Shown one piece after another: positions 1-5,558 of a stretch of DNA of 7,526 bases. The notes beneath the pieces were generated by a model. That model saw only the letters and a list, made by a program, of their open reading frames with translations, made no database searches and had not been told where the DNA came from. Numbering within the stretch: position 1 is the first letter of the stretch; each line of letters begins with the position of its first letter. This DNA comes from Phycisphaerales bacterium. Its GTDB lineage: Bacteria > Planctomycetota > Phycisphaerae > Phycisphaerales > UBA1924. The DNA is taken from contig JAESUL010000109.1 of NCBI GenBank assembly GCA_016763115.1, positions 1-7,526 of the forward strand. Reading direction: 5' to 3'. The position numbers were made by a program, and so were the translations under genes.

Positions 1-16
1 CAACATTTGACTACCT

Positions 17-121
17 TCAAACTCCGTATACAATGCAATATCTATCCGTCCGCCAACTAACCTTTGCACCGAGGGATTCGAGTTCGCTCTTGTCGTTGTT
101 ATTCTCTTTTTCGTCGCTCAT
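17..121 (-). CDS. possible small protein downstream of scoA (34 aa)
   Basis: An ATG at 121 opens a 34-codon frame that ends with TGA at 17-19. A GGAG sequence lies about 9 bases upstream of the ATG, overlapping the end of scoA. The peptide starts acidic and Asn-rich (MSDEKENNND) and ends ESLGAKVSWRTDRYCIVYGV. I do not recognise a family. The LGAKV-type phrase is faintly like the start of repeats in planctomycete leucine-rich-repeat proteins, which would make this a truncated remnant. After its stop, another ATG followed by a Leu codon sits at 6-4 on the same strand. That could be the first codons of the partner gene scoB, but only six bases are visible. The frame could equally be chance in a spacer. 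Confidence 0.25.
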   Translation of the reverse strand: MSDEKENNNDKSELESLGAKVSWRTDRYCIVYGV

Positions 122-128
122 GGTTTGG

Positions 129-860
129 CTACTCCGCGCTCACTGTTCGTTGTTCGATTCGTTTCTCGGATACGGTTTGGACGATGCGGTCGATGTAGTT
201 GCCCGGGGTGTGGATCTCGTCGGGGTCCAGTGAGCCCGCGGGGACGATCTCGTCGACCTCGGCGATCACGAACCTGGCAGCGCAGGCCATCTCGGGATTG
301 AAGTTGCGGGCGGTGCGGTGGTAGACAAGGTTTCCGAACTCGTCGCCCTTGGCGGCTTTGACGAGTGCGAGGTCGCCGAAGAGACCGGTTTCCATGACGA
401 AGGGTCGTTCTTGTCCGCCGTTGGGGGTGTTGAAGGTGCGTGTTTCTTTGCCTTCGGCGACGATGGTGCCGACGCCGGTGGCGGTGTAGAAGGCTGGTAT
501 ACCTGCGCCGCCTGCGCGGACGCGTTCGGCGAGTGTGCCTTGGGGGTTGAACTCGACTTCGAGCTCGTTGCTGAGGTACTGGCGTGCGAACTCTTCGTTC
601 TCGCCGACATAGGAGGAGATCATTTTTTTGATTTGTTTGCTTTGGAGGAGGAGCCCGAGCCCCCAGTCGTCGACACCGGCGTTGTTGGAGACGCAGGTGA
701 GGGCTTTGACACCGGTATCGCGGAGCGCCATGATAAGTTGCTCGGGGATGCCGCAGAGCCCGAATCCTCCGACCATGCACATCATGCCGTCGTGGAGGAT
801 TCCCCTTTCGCGGAGGTCTGAGAAACATTTTTCCGGATTTTGAGTAATCTTTGAGCCCAT
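129..860 (-). CDS. scoA: 3-oxoacid CoA-transferase subunit A
   Basis: This is the alpha subunit of a cytoplasmic heteromeric CoA-transferase (SCOT/AtoDA type), which moves CoA from succinyl-CoA or another acyl-CoA to a 3-oxoacid such as acetoacetate. The 243-residue length is normal for the family. The signature GGFGLCGIPE is at residues 31-40, followed by SNNAGVDDWGLGLLL at 59-72 and QGTLAERVRAGGAGIPAFYT at 107-126. The catalytic glutamate of this family lies in the beta subunit, which is not visible here and should follow to the left. I chose the ATG at 860 (MGSKITQ) because GGAG lies 6 bases upstream. The frame is open to 914, but the added residues (MYAHDRALVG) look like untranslated leader. 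The choice between succinyl-CoA:acetoacetate and other 3-oxoacid substrates cannot be made from sequence alone. Confidence 0.93.
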   Translation of the reverse strand: MGSKITQNPEKCFSDLRERGILHDGMMCMVGGFGLCGIPEQLIMALRDTGVKALTCVSNNAGVDDWGLGLLLQSKQIKKMISSYVGENEEFARQYLSNELEVEFNPQGTLAERVRAGGAGIPAFYTATGVGTIVAEGKETRTFNTPNGGQERPFVMETGLFGDLALVKAAKGDEFGNLVYHRTARNFNPEMACAARFVIAEVDEIVPAGSLDPDEIHTPGNYIDRIVQTVSEKRIEQRTVSAE

Positions 861-928
861 GGCATTCTCCAAATGGTGCTTATTCCCTACCAACGCGCGG
901 TCATGTGCGTACATAGTGTATCACTGAT

Positions 929-957
929 CCGGCGAGTTGTTTGCCGGCGAATACAAT
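929..957 (+). promoter_or_regulatory. candidate promoter and direct-repeat operator for the first PAS-LuxR gene
   Basis: Between divergent scoA and the PAS-LuxR gene, the heptamer CCGGCGA occurs at 929-935 and again at 944-950, a 15-bp period. It is followed at once by TACAAT at 952-957, a good -10 hexamer. No good -35 is seen, and the repeats occupy its place, as expected of an activator-dependent promoter. Transcription would start near 963, giving a leader of about 54 bases. The assignment is inferred from spacing only, and the repeats could serve scoA instead. Confidence 0.35.
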
Positions 958-1016
958 CAGTTCAAGTTCATTCTCATGGGGAAAATGGGCTTGATAGAAG
1001 CGAAGGGGACGACTTC

Positions 1017-1799
1017 GTGACAAGTATGGACGACGCGACAGATGATGGCGCGCCGAGGGGCTCAGGTTCCCGGTGCACACCCAAAGAGCTCGCCGATGCT
1101 CTCAAGAATGTTTCGGCGAGGGTCTTTTTAGACCAGTTGTCGAGCAATAGTTTTTTCTTCGCGGTTCTTGTGTGCACACAGGAAGGCATCGTTTTGTACG
1201 CCAACCGTATCGCGGCCAACGGGTTCCCCGGCGAGACGGTCGAGTCGATCTTGGGCAAGAATATCCGTGACATCTCTCCGCCCGAGTGGGCCGACGAACG
1301 GATCGGGTACATCAAGCGGGCGATCGAGACGCAGCGAACGGTGACGCTGATCGAGACGCTTGTGGGCACCCGGCTGCACTCTTCGATCAATCCTTTCTCC
1401 ACCGAGATCAACGGCGAAAACCACAGCCTCGCGTTCCTCGTGATCGAACCGATCAGCCCCTCACAACTCGCGTGGCTGAGGAGCACGGTGGATCCGAGCG
1501 ATCTGGTGATGGCGAGGGTGATCGATCTGGGCAAGCTGAGCACGCTCACCAATCGCGAGATTGAGGTGCTGGCATTGATGGGGCACGGGCTGCGTCAGAA
1601 GCAGAACGCCGAGAAGCTGCACCGTTCCGTATCGACGATTGATCGTCACCGTGAGCGGATCGGCGAGAAGTTGCAGATCACGGATCGCGCGGAGTTGATC
1701 GCCATTGCCCGCGATGCGGTCCTTGAAATCGAGGACGCCAAGCGGACGAAGGTGGACTTCAAGCACAGTTGCAAGCCATTTCCCGATGTAGAAAACTAA
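1017..1799 (+). CDS. PAS-domain LuxR-family transcriptional regulator
   Basis: This is a probable cytoplasmic one-component regulator of 260 residues. A PAS-like sensor spans roughly residues 46-147, with core phrases GIVLYANRIA and ILGKNIRDISPPEW. A LuxR/GerE helix-turn-helix spans about 175-240 (LTNREIEVLALMGHG, then SVSTIDRHRERIGEKL as recognition helix, then RAELIAIAR). The usual K-E-I-A of the second helix reads KQNAEKL here, an uncommon variant. No receiver or membrane segment is seen, so any signal is presumably a small ligand or redox cue sensed by the PAS domain. I prefer the GTG at 1017, with GGGG 8 bases upstream, over the ATG at 1026, where the Shine-Dalgarno lies too far away. 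The frame is open back to 873, but that part reads as leader. It is followed by a clear paralogue 160 bases downstream. Confidence 0.85.
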   Translation: MTSMDDATDDGAPRGSGSRCTPKELADALKNVSARVFLDQLSSNSFFFAVLVCTQEGIVLYANRIAANGFPGETVESILGKNIRDISPPEWADERIGYIKRAIETQRTVTLIETLVGTRLHSSINPFSTEINGENHSLAFLVIEPISPSQLAWLRSTVDPSDLVMARVIDLGKLSTLTNREIEVLALMGHGLRQKQNAEKLHRSVSTIDRHRERIGEKLQITDRAELIAIARDAVLEIEDAKRTKVDFKHSCKPFPDVEN

Positions 1800-1807
1800 G
1801 CCCTGAT

Positions 1808-1838
1808 GCCCAATCCCTTCGAGAAACTCGGATTTGGC
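1808..1838 (+). terminator. weak hairpin after the first PAS-LuxR gene
   Basis: Eight bases after the stop codon, GCCCAATC (1808-1815) pairs with GATTTGGC (1831-1838) with one mismatch. It encloses CGAG-AAA-CTCG (1820-1830), leaving a 4-base bulge at 1816-1819. No T tract follows, so intrinsic termination is doubtful. It could be an mRNA-stabilising hairpin or chance. Confidence 0.25.
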
Positions 1839-1903
1839 TCGGCTGTTCGTGTGGTATTCTGGTATAGTTGTGCGTTGAAGAACGGATCGTGTCCTGACGA
1901 GGG

Positions 1904-1953
1904 GGTCTCTGACTGGATGGTTTATCTCGCACCATACGATTGTCCCAGAGACC
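1904..1953 (+). promoter_or_regulatory. leader hairpin enclosing the start region of the second PAS-LuxR gene
   Basis: GGTCTCTG at 1904-1911 is a perfect 8-bp complement of CAGAGACC at 1946-1953. Inside it, ATGGT at 1917-1921 pairs with ACCAT at 1931-1935 around a 9-base loop. The right outer arm contains AGAG, the only Shine-Dalgarno-like bases before the ATG at 1960. The fold would therefore hide the ribosome-binding region. A possible -10 (TATAGT, 1863-1868) lies upstream, giving a leader of about 85 bases that contains the whole structure. The pairing is read directly. The regulatory role is inferred. Confidence 0.4.
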
Positions 1954-1959
1954 AAGCCC

Positions 1960-2690
1960 ATGAATGAATACCTCAACAAACACGGACAACCCGCGATTAA
2001 TGTCTCGTTCCCGGGCGTGAATCCTGGGGGGCTGAGCTTTGAGGCAATCCTGCACCACCTGATCAGCGGGCTCGCTGAGGTATCGGTGATTCTGATGACC
2101 GCTGATGGGCAGATACTGCGGTGCACCGAGATCACCGCGACCCGGCTCGGGTTCACCGACCCCAGCGAGGTCGTGGGCAAAAAGCTTGACGAGATCGCAC
2201 CGGAAGATTGGGCCAAAGAACGATTACGCCTGATCCGCAATGCGATCGAGTTCAACACCCCGATGACCATGCTTTCGATCCTCCACGGGCGGCGGATGCA
2301 GACCACGGTCAATCCGATCCGGCTCCCCGATGGTTCGTCTGTGATCCTGGCGACCATCGAGCAGGTCTCGCCCGAACGCTTTGACGAACTGAGAAAAAAC
2401 GAGGACAGCCAAACAGTATTGATCGGGGAGGTCAACGACTTGGGCGTGCTCGATGTACTCTCTGCGCGTGAGCTCGAGGTGCTTGCGCTGCTCGGGCAGG
2501 GGCACCGCCCCAAGGACATCGCCGCGATGCTGCACGATCGCTCTCGACCATCGATGGTCACCGCGAACGCATTGGTGAGAAACTCAATGTCCGTGATCGG
2601 GCCAAGCTCATGTCGATCGCGCGGATCGCGGCACTGCAGGTCGATGATGCCCAGCGCGCACGGATCAACCTGGCCGAACCGCCGAAGTAA
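1960..2690 (+). pseudogene. second PAS-LuxR regulator, interrupted by a one-base frameshift
   Basis: This is a paralogue of the gene at 1017-1799. A PAS-like domain spans about residues 35-137 (VVGKKLDEIAPEDWAKERL matches ILGKNIRDISPPEWADERI in the neighbour). The LuxR helix-turn-helix begins at about residue 165 (LSARELEVLALLGQG). The frame breaks after the His codon at 2533-2535. Restoring one C there (CAC-CGA-TCG) continues as RSLSTIDGHRERIGEKL and then RDRAKLMSIARIAA, ending at TAA 2688-2690. The corrected product is 243 residues. Without correction, the reading frame runs to 3111, antisense through nrdR, and the recognition helix is lost. The cause is either a base missing from the assembly or a recent inactivating deletion. 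The downstream part keeps perfect family resemblance, so decay, if real, is very young. I chose the start at ATG 1960, although its ribosome-binding site is poor. Confidence 0.85.
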
Positions 2691-2697
2691 GACGAAA

Positions 2698-3213
2698 CTA
2701 CTCGCTGGTTGTTTTTTTATTGCGTGCGAAGAGCGACTGCTGGTCCACCGAGTTGGTCGGGCGGATGGCCAGATCGTCGAGTTCGCGTTGGATGTCTTCG
2801 AGGGTGCTGAGTTGGAGGTGCTCGGTGGCGAAGCGGATGTAGGCGACCTTGTCGATGTCGCGGAGTCGTCCCATGACGCGCTCGCCGACGATCATCGAGG
2901 GAACCTCGCGTTCGTATTCGGTGTGGAGTTCTTCTTCGACTTCTTGGGCGATGCGTTGTTTGACATCTTCGGAGATGGGTCGTTTGCCGCAGGCGTTGGA
3001 GACGCCTCGCATGATGTTTTCGGTGGAGAAGCCGACGCGCGAGCCGTCCTTTTTGACGACCATCAACCGTCCGGTGGGTTCAACGCGTTCGTAGGTGGTA
3101 AAGCGCCTTGAGCAGTTGATGCAGTGTCTGCGTCTGCGGATGACCCCCCCGCCCTCGGTTGTGCGAGAGTCGATGACCTTGTCTTTGTTGTGGTTGCAAA
3201 ATGGGCAGAGCAT
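2698..3213 (-). CDS. nrdR: transcriptional repressor NrdR
   Basis: NrdR is a nucleotide-sensing repressor that binds NrdR boxes upstream of ribonucleotide reductase genes when its ATP-cone carries dATP/ATP. The 171 residues carry an N-terminal zinc ribbon with Cys3, Cys6, Cys31 and Cys34 (MLCPFC and HCINCSRRFTTYER), then an ATP-cone at about 49-139 (LMVVKKDGSRVGF, VAYIRFA). The start at 3213 gives the canonical N-terminus and has GGAGG 9 bases upstream. The frame is open further to 3297, but that part is leader. It is somewhat longer than the roughly 150 residues usual for the family, with a polar tail after residue 150. The usual RFASVYRxF stretch reads RFATEHLQLSTLEDI. No reductase gene is in the window. 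Its 3' end is 7 bases from the convergent LuxR gene. Confidence 0.96.
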   Translation of the reverse strand: MLCPFCNHNKDKVIDSRTTEGGGVIRRRRHCINCSRRFTTYERVEPTGRLMVVKKDGSRVGFSTENIMRGVSNACGKRPISEDVKQRIAQEVEEELHTEYEREVPSMIVGERVMGRLRDIDKVAYIRFATEHLQLSTLEDIQRELDDLAIRPTNSVDQQSLFARNKKTTSE

Positions 3214-3235
3214 GAAAAAACGCCTCCGGGCACTG

Positions 3236-3256
3236 GGATCATACCAAGGATGATCC
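3236..3256 (-). promoter_or_regulatory. inverted repeat over the probable nrdR -10
   Basis: GGATCAT at 3236-3242 and ATGATCC at 3250-3256 form a perfect 7-bp inverted repeat with a 7-base spacer. On the minus strand, one arm makes TATGAT (3243-3238), a good -10 for nrdR, with a leader of under 25 bases. A TTGGCG lies 20 bases further upstream, a long spacer for a -35. The overlap suggests an operator. It does not resemble an NrdR box that I can recognise, so autoregulation is not shown. Confidence 0.4.
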
Positions 3257-3315
3257 GGTTGTGCGCCAAAGGCGTGTGGGGACGGGAAAAATCGCAATTC
3301 TCAGCGTTCTGGTTC

Positions 3316-4614
3316 TCAGAGTCCGGCGAAGAGTTCGCTGTACTCGGTATCGATGACCTTGGATTGCAGGTACTCGTAGCGGACCTCGAGTTCTGCGATC
3401 TGCATTTCAAGCCTGTCAATCTGCTCTTTGATCTCGGGCACCCTCCCCTTGTTTCCCTCCTGCTCTGCTCCACCGAACATGATTTCATTCTGCTGGGCAT
3501 AGGCCTTGGCGAGATCACTGCGCGAATGGATAAGACCATCGCGGACCCGGGCGTACTCGCCCTTGAGTTTCTCGAGTGCTTGTTGACGGGCCGCTTCGCT
3601 TTGTTGGCTCCATTCTTGTCGCCGTGCCTCAAGCGATTCTCTCTGGTTCTCTTCTTCCGCCTCGCGTTGGTCGGCGTGCTCTTTGCGCTGTCGTATCGCC
3701 GAGGAATGCAGATCACTGATCATCGCCCAGGACTGCTCGGCTTTTTGGATCGCTTCAGGCGGCCCGGACACGATGAGCCCGTTGCCGACCACGCTCACAG
3801 CGACCCATTTCATATCGATACTTGCTATGAGCAGATCGCCCAGGGTCTCGCCTGCCTCATGGATCGCGTCCTCGCCGGCTTCGCCCAACCGGAAGACGCG
3901 CGTGATCACCGAACGCCGAGCTTGTTCGTCGCGGGTGAGCAGTTCGAGGACATGGTCTCGTCTCTGGGTGGTGAGTTTGGAAGCGTGCTGGAGTGATTGC
4001 ATTCTGATTGCTTGAATCGCTTGTTCGAGTGTGAACTCGCCGAAGAGGGAGACGGGGCGGTGCTGGAGATCGGACACGATGCCCTGATCGAGCGTGTGGA
4101 TGTCGACGGTGTAGCCGAATGCGCGAGCCACCTCGTCGAATGCCATCAAGGTGGGCACCTCGGCGATATCGAACTCGTGTACTTTGGGTGCTGTTTCCTC
4201 GCTGTTTTCAGCGATTAGCGCGCCGGCGGTCATCGCTGCGGGGAGGGCTGACGGGATCGGCGTGTTCAAGAATGAGTATCCGCCGATGGACATCCCGGCG
4301 ATGGCTGAGGTGATGAGTATTGCGTGCATGGTTCGTCTCCTTGGGGTCGTGTGTGTGTGGGCGTTGGTGACTACTTTGGCGAGCTGGGCGGTTTCGCCGA
4401 GCTCGGTGACTGCTTGTTGGATCGCTTCGTGCTCGTCGATCCCCGAGATCAGCAGATCATCGACGCGCGAACGCAGATGGTCTTCGAGTTCGTCGCGGAT
4501 TTGTGTGCGTTTGGTTTCGGGCAGCGAGAGCATCGAGGTCAGGACATCAAGCCACGATGAGATCGCGTCCTTTGATGATGGCTGAACCATGCTGCGTTGC
4601 TTGCGGGTGATCAT
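3316..4614 (-). CDS. membrane-anchored HAAS / STN-like / coiled-coil protein, PadR partner
   Basis: This 432-residue protein has no full-length family that I recognise. Residues 15-83 form an all-helical HAAS/permease-prefix-like domain (WLDVLTSMLSLPETKRTQIR, then DELEDHLRSRVDDLL and AVTELGETAQLA), the type of domain that accompanies PadR regulators. A single hydrophobic segment at about 97-116 (MHAILITSAIAGMSIGGYSF) follows a PRRR stretch, which predicts an inner-membrane anchor with the C-terminus outside the cytoplasm. Residues 145-205 resemble the secretin/TonB N-terminal (STN) fold (FDIAEVPTLMAFDEVARAFG, then RPVSLFGEFTLEQAIQAI). Residues 265-298 (GNGLIVSGPPEAIQKAE) resemble a secretin N subdomain. 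From 305 to 425 it is highly charged heptad-like coiled coil. No secretin barrel is present. Its ATG overlaps the padR stop as ATGA, so it is probably translationally coupled. Domain names are inferred by eye. The role is unknown, perhaps envelope sensing or scaffolding. Confidence 0.8.
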   Translation of the reverse strand: MITRKQRSMVQPSSKDAISSWLDVLTSMLSLPETKRTQIRDELEDHLRSRVDDLLISGIDEHEAIQQAVTELGETAQLAKVVTNAHTHTTPRRRTMHAILITSAIAGMSIGGYSFLNTPIPSALPAAMTAGALIAENSEETAPKVHEFDIAEVPTLMAFDEVARAFGYTVDIHTLDQGIVSDLQHRPVSLFGEFTLEQAIQAIRMQSLQHASKLTTQRRDHVLELLTRDEQARRSVITRVFRLGEAGEDAIHEAGETLGDLLIASIDMKWVAVSVVGNGLIVSGPPEAIQKAEQSWAMISDLHSSAIRQRKEHADQREAEEENQRESLEARRQEWSQQSEAARQQALEKLKGEYARVRDGLIHSRSDLAKAYAQQNEIMFGGAEQEGNKGRVPEIKEQIDRLEMQIAELEVRYEYLQSKVIDTEYSELFAGL

Positions 4615-4982
4615 GCGAGTTCCAATCCGGATTCACGCAATGATGCGGGAACGAAGCCGTTGAGGATTTTCAGCACGCGTTGTTGATTCTCGATGTGCTG
4701 CGTCAATCGTTTGGAACCCTTTACGCTCATGGTGTACCACTTGCGTTTGCGACCGGATGCATCAGGGTTGCTCGATCGTGATTTGATCTCTTCCCATGTG
4801 GTCGTGACGAGCCCCTGTTTTTCAAGTTTGGTCAGAAGCGGGTACATGCCCGAAGGCGAGAGCTTGAAGTGCCCGTCTGAGCGGGCGGCGATTTCTTTGG
4901 AGATCGCGTAGCCGTAGGACGGGCCCTCGGCCAAGACAGAGAGGACGACGAGTTCGGAATGGTCTTGCTTGAGATGCAGCAT
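4611..4982 (-). CDS. PadR-family transcriptional regulator
   Basis: This is a 123-residue winged-helix repressor of the short PadR class. The diagnostic phrases are in order: SELVVLSVLAEGPSYGYAIS at 9-28, LSPSGMYPLLTKLEKQGLV at 41-59 (recognition helix) and GRKRKWYTMSVKG at 77-89 (wing), followed by a C-terminal dimerisation helix. The start at 4982 has AAGGAG 5 bases upstream. It is the first gene of a two-gene operon, overlapping the HAAS protein gene by ATGA. In such pairs the PadR usually represses its own operon, and the HAAS protein is thought to act in the same regulatory circuit. The phased palindromes at 5012-5048 in its promoter fit autorepression. It is divergent from arsR, so an influence on the arsenic operon is possible but not shown. 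The ligand is unknown. Confidence 0.93.
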   Translation of the reverse strand: MLHLKQDHSELVVLSVLAEGPSYGYAISKEIAARSDGHFKLSPSGMYPLLTKLEKQGLVTTTWEEIKSRSSNPDASGRKRKWYTMSVKGSKRLTQHIENQQRVLKILNGFVPASLRESGLELA

Positions 4983-5011
4983 GGTGACTCCTTGGACAAT
5001 GGTTCTGCCTA

Positions 5012-5048
5012 GTATACGGCAGATTGATATATCAAGTTTCGATATATC
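5012..5048 (-). promoter_or_regulatory. padR promoter with palindromes phased at 15 bp (probable PadR operator)
   Basis: GATATATC occurs at 5026-5033, within the perfect 12-bp palindrome TTGATATATCAA (5024-5035), and again at 5041-5048. GTATAC lies at 5012-5017. The three centres (5014.5, 5029.5 and 5044.5) are exactly 15 bp apart. On the minus strand, TATACT (5016-5011) is a good -10 for padR. A 17-bp spacer would coincide with the first GATATATC, so a bound dimer would block polymerase. The -35 at that distance (AAACTT) is poor. That PadR itself binds here is inferred from position and from the AT-rich palindromes typical of the family. Confidence 0.6.
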
Positions 5049-5065
5049 CTAGTTTAGTGTAAATA

Positions 5066-5120
5066 TTTCTCAAATGGGCGGAATGATTGTGCCTGTTTTC
5101 TTGTTTCACTAATTGAGAAA
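5066..5120 (+). promoter_or_regulatory. arsR upstream inverted repeat
   Basis: TTTCTCAA at 5066-5073 is the exact complement of TTGAGAAA at 5113-5120, which ends 3 bases before the arsR ATG. The arms are 39 bases apart. This could be a split ArsR operator or a stem that masks the weak ribosome-binding site (GAGAAAACC before ATG). An AT-rich palindrome, AAATATTT, is at 5061-5068. I cannot assign a convincing -35/-10 pair for arsR. Confidence 0.25.
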
Positions 5121-5123
5121 ACC

Positions 5124-5546
5124 ATGAACAGACTCACCACCATCACCCATGCCCTTTCTGACCCCACCCGCATTCGGCTGCTCGCTGCCTGCCTCGATCG
5201 TGAGCGGTGCGTCTGCCAACTCGTCGAGCTGATCGACCTGAGCAACGCCTCGATCTCGAAGCATCTTGCCATGCTTAAAGCGGGCGGATTGCTCGAAAGC
5301 CGACGCGAGGGGCGATGGGTGCACTACCGAACGCCTCCGTCCCCGACCCCGATTGTCCGCGATGCGATCGCATTCGTTCGTTCATACGCGATGCGGACGC
5401 AACAGATCGTGCAAGATGCAGAACGGCTTGCAAAGATCGATGCGTTTGATCCGTGCGATCTCGCCCGGATGCAACGCGAGGGGTGCTGCTGCGTCCCTCA
5501 CTCAACCATCCCCCACCCCCACCTCGATGAGCACACCTATCAATGA
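5124..5546 (+). CDS. arsR: ArsR-family metalloid-responsive repressor
   Basis: This is a 140-residue winged-helix repressor of the ArsR/SmtB family, expected to release DNA when it binds As(III). The fold is clear: ALSDPTRIRLLAAC at 10-23, then the recognition helix LSNASISKHLAMLKAGGLL at 39-57 and the wing REGRWVHYRT at 61-70. Cys29 and Cys31 (RERCVCQL) match the CVC pair of the As(III) site in E. coli ArsR (CVCDLC), but the third Cys of that motif is replaced by Val. Further cysteines lie at 23, 111 and 121-123 (EGCCCVP) and may complete the site. The tail is His/Pro-rich. It is 12 bases upstream of arsM, and the two surely form one operon. The arsM neighbour supports an arsenic rather than a zinc or cadmium role. 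Confidence 0.93.
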   Translation: MNRLTTITHALSDPTRIRLLAACLDRERCVCQLVELIDLSNASISKHLAMLKAGGLLESRREGRWVHYRTPPSPTPIVRDAIAFVRSYAMRTQQIVQDAERLAKIDAFDPCDLARMQREGCCCVPHSTIPHPHLDEHTYQ

Positions 5547-5558
5547 AGGAGTTTTCCG

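Noticed and set aside
318..821. Plus-strand open frame of 167 codons opposite scoA
   Set aside because: It is antisense to a clear CoA-transferase, has no family resemblance, and is an effect of the GC-rich codon pattern of scoA.
1461..2561. Minus-strand open frame of 366 codons opposite both PAS-LuxR genes
   Set aside because: It is Ser/Arg-rich low-complexity translation and crosses two recognisable genes and their spacer, so it is a shadow frame.
2691..3111. Extension of the second LuxR frame to 3111
   Set aside because: It arises from the frameshift and runs antisense through nrdR. The family match ends at 2535 in this frame and resumes in the next frame.
3124..3996. Plus-strand open frame of 290 codons
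   Set aside because: It lies opposite nrdR and the HAAS/STN protein gene and shows no domain. The minus-strand genes have clear motifs and ribosome-binding sites.
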